Positions 1 to 7,818 of a stretch of 32,829 bases of DNA are shown piece by piece. The stretch is taken from positions 1 through 32,829 of the forward strand of contig NZ_FQZP01000031.1 in NCBI RefSeq assembly GCF_900142095.1, in the 5' to 3' direction. The notes under the pieces were generated by a model. That model searched no databases. It was not told the origin of the DNA and worked only from the letters and a program-made list of their open reading frames with translations. Positions within the stretch are counted from its first letter, which is position 1, and each line of letters begins with the position of its first letter. The position numbers and the translations under genes are program-made. The DNA is from Thermoclostridium caenicola. GTDB taxonomy: Bacteria; Bacillota; Clostridia; DSM-8532.

Positions 1-287
1 CTTGGTAGGAAAGGTACCTCTTCATAAAACCTTTTATTGCATGAAGGACATACATAGCGTCGTTTCCGCAGATGTATGAAAGTATAGCTTCCAAACGAAG
101 ATATATCCTTAATTTGTTGTTCTCTTTAATCGTGAATCTTGTCCGTAGTCCGACCACAGCGGGGACACTCATGGGCTTTTCGCTTCATTCTCATATAAAT
201 GTGGAACTGATTGTCCTTTCTTTCTGCGAAGGTAACGGTTACATCTTCAAATCCAATAAATTCTCGCGTATAATCTTTGTAGAGCAT
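1..287 (-). pseudogene. ISL3-family transposase N-terminal remnant, interrupted by an in-frame stop
   Basis: The reading frame starts at ATG 287 behind an AGGAGA ribosome binding site and encodes the N-terminal zinc-finger part of an ISL3-type transposase. A first CxxC (CPRCGR) is followed by an in-frame TAA at 126-128. Reading through it, the same frame continues as REQQIKDISSFGSY and then a second CxxC (CPSC) to the window edge. ISL3 relatives usually have a tyrosine between D and REQ, so TAA most likely replaces TAT/TAC. The stop is seen directly. That it is a point nonsense mutation is inferred from family memory. The 3' part lies outside the window, so the full length is unknown. Confidence 0.8.
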
Positions 288-364
288 GGTTGATTCTCCT
301 TTAAAATGATGGTGTGAGCAACTACATTTTACTAGAGATTTCACTCCATGCTCTCTTTATTTGC

Positions 365-413
365 AAAAAATGTTGGAGTTCCGAAGTTTCTGTCCCTCGG
401 CACCCCAACATTT
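365..413 (-). terminator. Terminator-like hairpin inside the IS end, facing the transposase gene
   Basis: Bases 368-384 pair with 397-413 with two mismatches (9 bp, then 2 bp, then 4 bp CCGA/TCGG). The loop is 385-396. On the minus strand the stem runs into a six-T tract (365-370). Transcripts entering the element from the right should stop here before the transposase start at 287. Such insulation against outside transcription is known for several IS families; its function here is inferred. Confidence 0.5.
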
Positions 414-424
414 ATTATAGAACC
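403..424 (-). repeat. Putative left terminal inverted repeat of the ISL3 element
   Basis: Read on the minus strand, this stretch begins GGTTCTATAATAAATG and ends in GGGG, the type of end I associate with Gram-positive ISL3-family elements. It lies about 115 bases upstream of the transposase start, where the element end is expected. The other end is outside the window, so neither the matching repeat nor the 8-bp target duplication can be checked. Confidence 0.55.
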
Positions 425-447
425 ATTATATCTCCCCCTTTAATCAC

Positions 448-482
448 GAGCGCCCTTCCTTTGTCAAGGGCGCTCATCCTTT
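448..482 (+). terminator. Rho-independent terminator-like hairpin
   Basis: GAGCGCCCTT (448-457) pairs perfectly with AAGGGCGCTC (466-475) around an eight-base loop and is followed by ATCCTTTTT. It lies between the IS end and the promoter of the sugar ABC operon. It probably belonged to a gene now to the left of, or displaced by, the IS. The 288-761 interval contains no gene: only this hairpin, the IS end, a tandem repeat, and the promoter with its operator. Confidence 0.6.
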
Positions 483-503
483 TTCCCTGCAAATAACCCC
501 AAT

Positions 504-529
504 AGTACGAACCTTTAGTACGAACCTTT
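504..529. repeat. Two perfect tandem copies of a 13-bp unit
   Basis: AGTACGAACCTTT occurs at 504-516 and again directly at 517-529. It lies about 85-110 bases upstream of the -35 box of the sugar ABC operon. Tandem direct repeats at this distance could bind an activator, or may simply be replication slippage. No regulator gene is adjacent. Confidence 0.6.
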
Positions 530-613
530 TCGTTTTATATATGTTACATAACAACTTACCTGTATCTGATGGATTAATATGTCACTTTGCTCAAAAAACA
601 ATTAAAATCCTCC

Positions 614-642
614 TTGACCAGTATGGAAAATCATGCTAATAT
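614..642 (+). promoter_or_regulatory. Sigma-A-type promoter of the sugar ABC operon
   Basis: TTGACC (614-619) and TAATAT (637-642) are separated by 17 bases. The expected transcription start falls near 649, inside the operator-like palindrome. The next gene starts at 762, leaving a leader of about 110 bases. Confidence 0.65.
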
Positions 643-646
643 ATTA

Positions 647-661
647 ATGCAAGCGTTTGCA
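647..661 (+). promoter_or_regulatory. LacI/CcpA-family operator (cre-like) overlapping the transcription start
   Basis: ATGCAAGCGTTTGCA fits the Bacillus cre consensus WTGNAANCGNWNNCW at every position and has the central CG of LacI-family operators. It lies five bases downstream of the -10 box, where a bound repressor would block transcription. It could be read by CcpA (carbon catabolite repression) or by a dedicated LacI-type regulator encoded elsewhere. Confidence 0.7.
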
Positions 662-761
662 CTAAAACACAAAAGCAGATCGCATGATGCTCCGTTTTTG
701 AAAGTACAGCAAGCTATAAGAATATTTATAGTCTGTCACAAATAATCAAGGAGGAAGAGTG

Positions 762-2096
762 ATGAAAAAGATATTGGCTTTTGTCTTAATCGCTACTCTG
801 GCATTTTCCATGGCAGCCTGTGCAACATCGTCCGGCACAATGGAAATCTACTTTTTAAACTTCAAGCCGGAGATTGCGGAAGTTTACGACAAAATAGCCG
901 CTGATTACGAAAAGGAAACCGGTGTAAAAGTCCGGGTAGTTACCGCTGCATCCGGTACTTATGAGACGACATTGAAATCTGAAATTGCGAAAAAAGACGC
1001 GCCTACCATATTCCAAATCAACGGTCCGGTCGGGTTCCAGGAATGGAAGGATTACTGCGCAGACCTTAAAAACACCAAGCTATACAGTTATCTTTCCGAC
1101 AAAAGCCTGGCAATAACAGAAGGCGACGGTGTATACGGCATTCCTTATGTTGTTGAAGGTTATGGCATTATCTATAACAACGCAATTATGGAAAAATACT
1201 TTGCTTTGAGCGACAAGGCGGTTAATATCTCTTCAGCGGAAGAGATCAGGAACTTTGAGACACTGAAAGCCGTTGTCGAAGACATGACAGCAAAGAAAGA
1301 CGTGTTGGGAATTGAAGGTGTGTTTGCATCCACATCTCTGAACCAGGGTGAGCAATGGAGATGGCAGACCCACCTGGCCAACCTGCCTTTTTACTATGAA
1401 TTCAAGGAAAACAAGAACTATTGCAACACAGTTTTGGCAGGATTGGCTGCCAATGAGATTGAATTCAAGTATGCCAACAATTTCAAAAATATCTTTGATC
1501 TCTACATAGAAAATTCATGCACGCCAAAGAACCTGCTGGGAAGCAAATCAGTAAATGATTCCATGGCTGAATTCGCACTTGGCAAAGTGGCCATGGTTCA
1601 GAACGGCAACTGGGCATGGAGCCAGATAGCCGGTACTGAAGGGAATGTTGTTAAAGCCGAAGACATCAAGTTCCTGCCGATATACATCGGTATGCCGGGT
1701 GAAGAGAACCAGGGCCTTTGCATAGGTACGGAGAACTACTTTGCGATTAACAGTAAGGTATCGAAAGAAAAGCAGGAAGCCTCGATTGCATTCCTTGAGT
1801 GGCTGTTCTCAAGTGAAAAGGGCAAGAGCTATGTAAAGAACGAACTTGGCTTTATTGCTCCGTTCAATACATTTGAAGAAAATGAAAAACCCACCGATCC
1901 TCTTGCCAAGGAAGTTCTGGCATGGATGGAGAAAGATGGTGTAACATCGGTTGCATGGACATTTGCAGCATTCCCGAGTGAAGAGTTCAAGAATTATTTC
2001 GGCGATGCCCTGCTTGAATATACCCAGGATTCAAAGACATGGGACGATGTCGTTAATGTGGTAAAGGATTCCTGGAAATCCGAGAAAGCCAAGTAA
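762..2096 (+). CDS. Sugar ABC transporter substrate-binding lipoprotein (family 1)
   Basis: This is an extracellular solute-binding protein that captures a sugar or oligosaccharide outside the membrane and passes it to the two permeases encoded downstream. The N-terminus has a KK-rich start, a hydrophobic stretch and a lipobox SMAAC with the lipidated cysteine near residue 20. The mature protein is about 425 residues, normal for the MalE/UgpB-like family. An AAGGAGG site (748-754) has better spacing to ATG 762 than to the in-frame GTG 759, so 762 was chosen. A 16-bp hairpin separates it from the permease genes. The actual sugar cannot be told from the sequence; family assignment is firm, substrate unknown. 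Confidence 0.9.
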   Translation: MKKILAFVLIATLAFSMAACATSSGTMEIYFLNFKPEIAEVYDKIAADYEKETGVKVRVVTAASGTYETTLKSEIAKKDAPTIFQINGPVGFQEWKDYCADLKNTKLYSYLSDKSLAITEGDGVYGIPYVVEGYGIIYNNAIMEKYFALSDKAVNISSAEEIRNFETLKAVVEDMTAKKDVLGIEGVFASTSLNQGEQWRWQTHLANLPFYYEFKENKNYCNTVLAGLAANEIEFKYANNFKNIFDLYIENSCTPKNLLGSKSVNDSMAEFALGKVAMVQNGNWAWSQIAGTEGNVVKAEDIKFLPIYIGMPGEENQGLCIGTENYFAINSKVSKEKQEASIAFLEWLFSSEKGKSYVKNELGFIAPFNTFEENEKPTDPLAKEVLAWMEKDGVTSVAWTFAAFPSEEFKNYFGDALLEYTQDSKTWDDVVNVVKDSWKSEKAK

Positions 2097-2109
2097 CATG
2101 GTATATCAT

Positions 2110-2145
2110 CACACTACTCCGGGCCTTATGGCCTGGAGTAGTGTG
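2110..2145 (+). other. Intercistronic hairpin after the binding-protein gene
   Basis: CACACTACTCC (2110-2120) pairs with GGAGTAGTGTG (2135-2145). The stem continues inwards through 2121-2125/2130-2134 (one G-T pair) to a TTAT loop, giving 16 pairs. No T-run follows, so it is more likely a 3'-end stabiliser or partial attenuator than a full terminator. This fits the need for more binding protein than permease. Confidence 0.65.
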
Positions 2146-2196
2146 AATATTTAAATGCAATAAACAGCCGACTGTCTTCCGGCAAGGAGAGGTTCT

Positions 2197-3042
2197 ATGC
2201 AGAAGTCACTGGCAAAGCATTTTCCATTATTTGTAGCCCCAACCCTAATCGCTTTCCTGATATCTTTTCTGATACCCTTTGTAATGGGTGTTTATCTGTC
2301 CTTTACCGAATTTACAACGGTAGTTGACGCGAAATGGGTGGGTATCGACAACTATGTTAAAGCCTTTACTGCAAATACGGATTTTATTAACGCATTGTGG
2401 TTTACGGTAAAGTTTGCCGTCGTGTCCGTTGTTTCAATAAACTTTTTTGCGTTCATCACAGCAGTCATTCTGACACGCGGAATAAGAGGAACAAACTTCT
2501 TCCGCACAGTGTTTTTTATGCCGAATTTAATTGGCGGTATCGTTCTGGGCTATATCTGGCAGATAATCATTAATGGTTATCTGTACAAATATCAGGTTAC
2601 TCTCACTTACGATGCAAAATACGGATTCTGGGGCCTGGTTATCCTGATGAACTGGCAACTGATAGGATATATGATGGTTATTTATATTGCGGGTATCCAG
2701 AATATCCCGAACGATCTGATCGATGCCGCCAAAGTGGACGGTGCAGGACCTTTGCAGATCATCAGGCATATCATTATTCCTTCGGTAATGCCTGCAATAA
2801 CAATCTGCCTATTCCTTACACTGACCAACTCTTTCAGGCTTTTTGACCAGAATCTGGCGCTTACAAACGGAGCCCCGGCAAGAAAGACTGCGATGCTTGC
2901 GTTGGATATATACAATACTTTTTATGGACGCAACAATTGGGAAGGGGTCGGTCAGGCGAAAGCAGTCATATTCTTTGTCCTGGTTGCAACTATTGCCTAT
3001 CTGCAGCTTAAACTGACAAGGAGCAAGGAGGTCGAAGGATAA
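2197..3042 (+). CDS. Sugar ABC transporter permease (MalF/UgpA-like)
   Basis: This is an inner-membrane permease of 281 residues with about six hydrophobic segments, starting with one near residues 12-32. The cytoplasmic EAA-type loop that docks the ATPase is visible as DAAKVDGAGPLQIIRHIIIP at about residues 177-196. It starts at ATG 2197 behind AAGGAGAGG. Its TAA overlaps the ATG of the next permease by one base, so the two are translationally coupled. Both permeases serve the binding protein at 762. No ATPase gene follows, which is typical of Firmicutes CUT1 systems energised by a shared MsmX/MsmK-type ATPase. Confidence 0.92.
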   Translation: MQKSLAKHFPLFVAPTLIAFLISFLIPFVMGVYLSFTEFTTVVDAKWVGIDNYVKAFTANTDFINALWFTVKFAVVSVVSINFFAFITAVILTRGIRGTNFFRTVFFMPNLIGGIVLGYIWQIIINGYLYKYQVTLTYDAKYGFWGLVILMNWQLIGYMMVIYIAGIQNIPNDLIDAAKVDGAGPLQIIRHIIIPSVMPAITICLFLTLTNSFRLFDQNLALTNGAPARKTAMLALDIYNTFYGRNNWEGVGQAKAVIFFVLVATIAYLQLKLTRSKEVEG

Positions 3043-3881
3043 TGGCTTACAGCAGGCAAAAGATCTTCAATGTGATAATGTTTTTTATAATGTCCATATT
3101 GTCTGTGGTATTTCTTGCTCCTTTATTCATCGTTCTGATGAATTCATTCAAAGGAAACCTGTTTATTGCAGATGCGCCTTTTGTTTTCCCCTCTAAAGAA
3201 ACTTTTGTTTCTTTCAATAACTATCTGAACGGCCTTTCAAAAACGGGCTTTATAAAGTCATTCGGCTGGTCGTTATTTATAACGGTCTTTTCCGTGCTCG
3301 TCATAATCATAGGTACATCAATGACGGCATGGTATATAACAAGAATCAAAAACAAGCTAACAAAATTCCTGTATTATCTTTTTGCCTTTTCAATGATAGT
3401 GCCTTTTCAAATGGTCATGTTCCCCATGTCCAAGATGGCCAATATACTTAATCTTGACAACCCTGTCGGGATAATTGTGATATACCTCGGATTCGGTGCC
3501 GGTCTCTCTGTGTTTACCTTTTCCGGGTTCATCAAATCGATACCTGCCGACATAGAAGAAAGCGCTCTGCTGGACGGCTGCAAGCCCCTGCAAACTTTCT
3601 TTATGGTAGTATTTCCTATCCTAAAGCCCACAGCCATCTCTGTTGCAATCCTGAACGCCATGTGGATATGGAATGATTATCTCCTGCCTTACTTGGTCAT
3701 TGGTTCAAAGTATAGAACCATACCCATTGCAATTCAATATCTAAAAGGCGGATACGGCTCTATCGATATGGGAGCCATGATGGCCATGCTGGTATTGGCG
3801 ATAGTGCCTATTGTTATCTTCTATCTGGTATGTCAGAAGTATATTATAAAAGGTGTCATCGAAGGAGCTGTGAAATTCTAA
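3042..3881 (+). CDS. Sugar ABC transporter permease (MalG/UgpE-like)
   Basis: This is the second permease (279 residues), with about six membrane segments and the EAA loop at EESALLDGCKPLQTFFMVVFP (about residues 171-191). It pairs with the MalF-like permease to form the membrane channel of a CUT1 sugar importer. Its ATG overlaps the previous stop (TAATG), with an AAGGAGG site inside the upstream gene. A clear terminator follows at 3896, so this is the last gene of the operon. Confidence 0.92.
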   Translation: MAYSRQKIFNVIMFFIMSILSVVFLAPLFIVLMNSFKGNLFIADAPFVFPSKETFVSFNNYLNGLSKTGFIKSFGWSLFITVFSVLVIIIGTSMTAWYITRIKNKLTKFLYYLFAFSMIVPFQMVMFPMSKMANILNLDNPVGIIVIYLGFGAGLSVFTFSGFIKSIPADIEESALLDGCKPLQTFFMVVFPILKPTAISVAILNAMWIWNDYLLPYLVIGSKYRTIPIAIQYLKGGYGSIDMGAMMAMLVLAIVPIVIFYLVCQKYIIKGVIEGAVKF

Positions 3882-3895
3882 AGCATGTCCCGAGA

Positions 3896-3930
3896 ACAGG
3901 GAACGGAACTCTGTCCGTTCCCTGTTTTGC
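3896..3930 (+). terminator. Rho-independent terminator of the sugar ABC operon
   Basis: ACAGGGAACGGA (3896-3907) pairs perfectly over 12 bp with TCCGTTCCCTGT (3914-3925). The loop is six bases and TTTTGCTTG follows. It sits 15 bases after the last permease stop. Confidence 0.85.
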
Positions 3931-4087
3931 TTGTTGCAACGTCATACCTGAGCACAGGTCATAAAGCCTTCCACGAAAAAGAATGGTATAAAAATGGATA
4001 TGGAGTGCCGGAGCAATCATCAGTTAAAATCTATAGGGATAGGCATGCGTATGCCGTTATGCAGACGAACAATCGGGAGGTTTTACC

Positions 4088-5065
4088 TTGTTAAAGATTC
4101 AGTACCTGGTATCCGGTGGCGTCATCACAAATTATAAATGCTCGTCGAAGTGCAAGCATTGCTGTTATTCCAGTTCCCCAAAGTGGCCAAACGATTATAT
4201 GACGCCATCTTTGGCTGATGAGATATTTGCCGTGCTGAAACGGTTAGGTTGTGATGCCATTCACATCGGAGGTGGTGAACCGCTTTTACAACCTGATAAA
4301 ATTATGAGTGTTGTTGAGGCTGCTCATAGAAACAGTATTGGCATTGAGTATATTGAGACCAACGCATCCTGGTATAAGGATGCGGCATCGGCGAAAGCCG
4401 TCCTGAAGGAACTTAAGGATCATGGTATCAATACCCTGCTTATATCTATGGATCCGTACCATAACGAGTATATACCTTTTTGGAAAGTCAAGGGTTTAAT
4501 CCAGGCCTGTTCGGACGTGAAAATGAATGTATTCCCCTGGCAAATGGAATTTTGGGATGAAATCGACGCGCTGGATGATCAAAAAACCCATTCCCTGGAA
4601 GAGTACATACGGCTTTATGGACAGGATTATCCCGTAAGGCTGATGGGCAGGTATGGACTTAATCTGAAGGGTCGGGCCTTTATGACATACAGGCCTTTTA
4701 TGAAGAAACAGCCTGTTGATCAGATACTTAAAGAATCAAAGCCCTGCCGGCTGCTTTCAGGCATTTATCATTTTCATGTGGACTTGTACGGCAACTTTAT
4801 TCCCCAGTCCTGTCCGGGATTTTCGATTCCACTCAAGGAACTGGAGAACGGGACCGATCCGGATAGATACCGCCTATTCAACAGTGTGGAATCTGTCGGT
4901 ATAAAAGGTTTGTTTGAACTGGCTGAAAAAGAATATGGTTATATGCCCAAGAACGAATATGCCGGAAAATGCGATCTTTGCTATGATATCAGGAACCACC
5001 TGGTTCTGGAGCTGGGCCTGGATCTGCCCGATTTAAAGCCAGAGGGTCATTATAAGTATATTTGA
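4088..5065 (+). CDS. Radical SAM enzyme of unknown specificity
   Basis: This is a 325-residue radical SAM protein. The CxxxCxxC motif that binds the [4Fe-4S]-SAM cluster is at C18, C22 and C25 (KCSSKCKHC), followed by a fourth cysteine at C26. A GGGEPLL motif near residue 62 matches the SAM-binding glycine strand of the family. The C-terminal part has further cysteines (SCPGF, and CDLC about 30 residues before the end) that could hold an auxiliary cluster as in SPASM-like enzymes. The start is TTG 4088 behind GGGAGG; no ATG fits. No partner gene or recognisable precursor peptide lies next to it, so substrate and pathway are unknown. Confidence 0.8.
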   Translation: MLKIQYLVSGGVITNYKCSSKCKHCCYSSSPKWPNDYMTPSLADEIFAVLKRLGCDAIHIGGGEPLLQPDKIMSVVEAAHRNSIGIEYIETNASWYKDAASAKAVLKELKDHGINTLLISMDPYHNEYIPFWKVKGLIQACSDVKMNVFPWQMEFWDEIDALDDQKTHSLEEYIRLYGQDYPVRLMGRYGLNLKGRAFMTYRPFMKKQPVDQILKESKPCRLLSGIYHFHVDLYGNFIPQSCPGFSIPLKELENGTDPDRYRLFNSVESVGIKGLFELAEKEYGYMPKNEYAGKCDLCYDIRNHLVLELGLDLPDLKPEGHYKYI

Positions 5066-5168
5066 ATGAGGTTTGAATAGCGACATTCCTGAGATAAACC
5101 GTGAAATAATGATTCTCCGTTGCTGTTGGAAACACGTGACATGAGTATTTATAGCTCATAAATTTGCA

Positions 5169-5205
5169 GGGGACGGCCTTCATCATTGGCTGTCCCCTTG
5201 TCTTT
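5169..5205 (+). terminator. Terminator after the radical SAM gene
   Basis: GGGGACGGCC (5169-5178) pairs with GGCTGTCCCC (5188-5197) with one G-T pair and is followed by TTGTCTTTG. It lies about 100 bases after the radical SAM stop. The stretch between this hairpin and 5322 shows no supported gene. Confidence 0.65.
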
Positions 5206-5322
5206 GCTTAACCTTCGCCGCTCCCGTCACATCCATCTCATTGTCATCCACTGTGGTGTTTCTGGCCAGCGTGCCGCTGCAGCGACATAACCGGGAGATG
5301 GCGGCAGATCACGTGGAATCGG

Positions 5323-5871
5323 TTAAATGGTGTTCTGCCTTATTTGGTGGTATTCAAGCGGTTCCGGCATATTATCACGATATGGGTTGAGCTCAAGAAC
5401 GTAGTATTTAATATCATGCCATGCACCATGTTTGAATCCAACATTCGGTAATGTTGCTGCAAGAGAAAAGCCCATTTTCCGGTGGAATATTTCACTGCCT
5501 TCATTCGGGCAGCCAAGAACGGCAATGGCCTTTACAAACCCCTGCTTTTTCAATGCAGGAAGAAGGTTTTCATACAGCAGCTTTCCTGCCCCTTTCTGTG
5601 TGCTGCCATGTTTTACGTAAATGGAAGTCTCACATACCCACTGGTATGCTTTGCGTTCCTTAAACTTGTGTGCATAAGCGTAGCCTATTATTTCACCATT
5701 ATCCTCGCAAACAAAGAAAGGGAATTTTTCTTTGACTTCTTCTATTCTCCCGGCAAACTCCCTGGCAGAAGGCGCGATATACTCAAATGTATAACAGGTA
5801 TTATCCACGTAATATTTGTATATTTCAGATAACGCCCCGGCATCGTTCAGATTAACTTCACGAATAATCAT
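5323..5871 (-). CDS. GNAT-family N-acetyltransferase, phosphinothricin-acetyltransferase-like
   Basis: This is a GCN5-related acetyltransferase of about 182 residues that would move acetyl from acetyl-CoA to an amine. The start IIREVNLNDAGALSEIYKYY and the FEYIAPS segment resemble the Pat/YncA branch, which contains phosphinothricin, methionine sulfoximine and related amino-acid acetyltransferases. The acetyl-CoA-binding region is around STQKGAGKLLYENLL (about residues 97-111). ATG 5871 was chosen because an AAGGAG site lies upstream and family homology begins there; the frame extends 20 codons further without support. The true substrate is not predictable. It is monocistronic. Confidence 0.8.
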   Translation of the reverse strand: MIIREVNLNDAGALSEIYKYYVDNTCYTFEYIAPSAREFAGRIEEVKEKFPFFVCEDNGEIIGYAYAHKFKERKAYQWVCETSIYVKHGSTQKGAGKLLYENLLPALKKQGFVKAIAVLGCPNEGSEIFHRKMGFSLAATLPNVGFKHGAWHDIKYYVLELNPYRDNMPEPLEYHQIRQNTI

Positions 5872-5959
5872 CTCTCCAGGCTCCTTTCGGCTTCCCCGCC
5901 TTTCCCGGATGTTCCCAACTGATATCTTCAAATATAAACCAGATTATATGGAAAAACAA

Positions 5960-6003
5960 CTTCACAAACGGGCAGGCGGCTGCCCATTCATTGAGCAGCC
6001 GCC
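5960..6003 (-). terminator. Possible terminator downstream of araA
   Basis: GGCGGCTGC (5975-5983) and GCAGCCGCC (5995-6003) pair perfectly over 9 bp. On the minus strand, GTTTGTGAAGTTGTTTTT follows after a few bases. It lies about 145 bases beyond the araA stop and before the acetyltransferase gene. The T-rich tail is not directly adjacent, so the call is moderate. Confidence 0.4.
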
Positions 6004-6148
6004 CACACCATTGTATACACCAATCAGTATACGGCAGTTCTAAAGTTTTCGTATGATGCAGAATAATCCCGGCCTGGCTCGTAACGGGGTAAAACGCTAG
6101 CTGCCAAAAGGCCACCCTCTCAGCAGGTCTTACCCGGATCCTCAGGCC

Positions 6149-7645
6149 TTAACGGAAACGCCAGATGATATCATTCAGCATCAGGTTGTTCTTAAACGCC
6201 AATATATTGGTGTCTTTATTGATAAGTACACACTCGATATTTGCCATTTCGGCCCAATCCAGCAGGTTCTCCGCAGTCAGGTCATAGGAGAACGAAGTAT
6301 GGTGCGCTCCGCCCGCCAGGATCCATGCCTCTGCGGCATCATGCAGCGACGGCAGCGGCTTCCAGAGTACACGGGCCACAGGAAGTTTGGGCAAATCCTT
6401 TTCCACATTCACGGCAACAACATCGTTGACAAGCAGGCGGAAACGGTCTCCCATATCGATCAGTGAAGCAGCGATAGCGTTTCCTGCTTTTCCGTTGAAC
6501 ACCATCCGCGCAGGATCCGCCTTACCACCAATACCGAGCGGATGCACCTCTATCCTGGGCCGTGTTGCGGCAACTGAAGGACATACTTCCAGCATGTGCG
6601 CGCCAAGAATCATGCAGTTGCCGGGCTCGAAGTGATAGGTATAGTCTTCCATAAAGGATGTACCGCCATCAAGCCCGGAGGCCATCAACTTCATGATCCT
6701 GACAAGACCGGCAGTTTTCCAGTCGCCTTCCGCTCCGAAACCGTAACCTGCTTCCATAAGCCTTTGAACAGCAAGGCCGGGCAGCTGATTCAAGCCATGA
6801 AGGTTTTCAAAGGTGGTCGTGAAAGCACCAAATCCGCCTTCCTCCAGGAATGTCCTGATGGCGATTTCCAGCTTGGCCTGATACCTGATGGCATCCCTTA
6901 CCGGACCCTCAGAAAGGCCTTCGGGAGCAATCTCATATTTTTCCTCATATTCCTTAAGAAGCTCGTTGGCGCTCTGGTCGGTTACATCGTTCAGTACCCT
7001 GACAAGGTCGCCGATGCCGTAGCCATTAATCGACCATCCGAACTTGATCTGGGCCTCCACCTTGTCGCCTTCGGTCACTGCTACTTCCCGCATATTGTCG
7101 CCAAAACGGGCGATCTTGAGGTTTTTGCCTTCAACATAGCCGACAGCCGCACGCATCCAGACAGCAATCCTGCGTGAGACTTCAGGATCTTCCCAGTGCC
7201 CCGCAACCACCTTGCGGGAAATTCTCATCCGCGCACCGATAAACCCGTACTCACGGTCGCCGTGGGCTGCCTGGTTCAGGTTCATAAAGTCCATATCAAT
7301 ACTGTCCCAGGGGATATCGCGGTTGAACTGGGTATGCAAATGCAGCAAAGGTTTCTGGAGCATTGAAAGACCCGTTATCCACATTTTTGCAGGCGAAAAG
7401 GTATGCATCCAGGTGATGATACCGGCACAAGCTGGATCCACATTTGCTTCCTGAATCACCTTTCTTATTTCATCAGGCGTTGTAGCCACGGCTTTGAAAA
7501 CGATTCTGCCAGGAATTGAAGCATTTTCGTCCAATGATCTTGCAATCCTTTTTGCGTTTTCCTCCACCTGCAAAAGCGTTTGCGGACCGTAAAGATGCTG
7601 GCTTCCTGTAACAAACCAGAATTCGTATTTTTTAAGATCTATCAT
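6149..7645 (-). CDS. araA: L-arabinose isomerase
   Basis: This cytoplasmic enzyme converts L-arabinose to L-ribulose, the first step of bacterial arabinose breakdown. The 498-residue length matches the family (about 500). The N-terminus [18 protein letters not shown] and the internal [12 protein letters not shown] and [10 protein letters not shown] are characteristic. Metal-binding residues can be placed in [26 protein letters not shown] and [11 protein letters not shown], corresponding to the two glutamates and two histidines known in the E. coli enzyme. The start is ATG 7645 behind AGGGGG; the frame runs 39 codons further upstream, over a promoter. It is the last gene of the sugar-sensing and uptake cluster. 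araB and araD are not in the window. Confidence 0.97.
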   Translation of the reverse strand: MIDLKKYEFWFVTGSQHLYGPQTLLQVEENAKRIARSLDENASIPGRIVFKAVATTPDEIRKVIQEANVDPACAGIITWMHTFSPAKMWITGLSMLQKPLLHLHTQFNRDIPWDSIDMDFMNLNQAAHGDREYGFIGARMRISRKVVAGHWEDPEVSRRIAVWMRAAVGYVEGKNLKIARFGDNMREVAVTEGDKVEAQIKFGWSINGYGIGDLVRVLNDVTDQSANELLKEYEEKYEIAPEGLSEGPVRDAIRYQAKLEIAIRTFLEEGGFGAFTTTFENLHGLNQLPGLAVQRLMEAGYGFGAEGDWKTAGLVRIMKLMASGLDGGTSFMEDYTYHFEPGNCMILGAHMLEVCPSVAATRPRIEVHPLGIGGKADPARMVFNGKAGNAIAASLIDMGDRFRLLVNDVVAVNVEKDLPKLPVARVLWKPLPSLHDAAEAWILAGGAHHTSFSYDLTAENLLDWAEMANIECVLINKDTNILAFKNNLMLNDIIWRFR

Positions 7646-7702
7646 GGTCGTACCCCCTATATAAGTTTTAACTGTCTTCCCCGGCGTGGTTCTCCTGATC
7701 CA

Positions 7703-7731
7703 ATTATACACCGGATTGTGCCCCATGTCCT
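7703..7731 (-). promoter_or_regulatory. Likely promoter of araA
   Basis: On the minus strand AGGACA (7726-7731) and a perfect TATAAT (7703-7708) are 17 bases apart. Transcription would begin about 50 bases before the araA start. It suggests araA can be expressed separately from the transporter genes upstream. Confidence 0.55.
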
Positions 7732-7818
7732 GATCAATTGCAATCGCATTTGGTGAGCGCATACGGCGCAGATTTTTGCATGCAGTTTATTGTGCCCGGT
7801 AAAGCGCCATACCATAAA

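Noticed and set aside
3885-4094. Open frame of 69 codons between the permease and the radical SAM gene
   Set aside because: It reads straight through the terminator hairpin at 3896-3925, has no ribosome binding site and no recognisable family.
5205-5320. Minus-strand frame reading CSGTLARNTTVDDNEMDV and GAAKVKQ, which looks protein-like
   Set aside because: It is about 40 codons, has no start codon or ribosome binding site, is bounded upstream by TGA and ends inside the terminator stem. At most it is a gene remnant.
5858-6115. 85-codon minus-strand frame between araA and the acetyltransferase
   Set aside because: It covers the likely araA terminator and overlaps the acetyltransferase start, and its composition is not protein-like.
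7568-7584. TGCAAAAGCGTTTGC inside araA as a second cre site
   Set aside because: The left arm has extra bases relative to the cre consensus and it lies within coding sequence, so a chance match is more likely.
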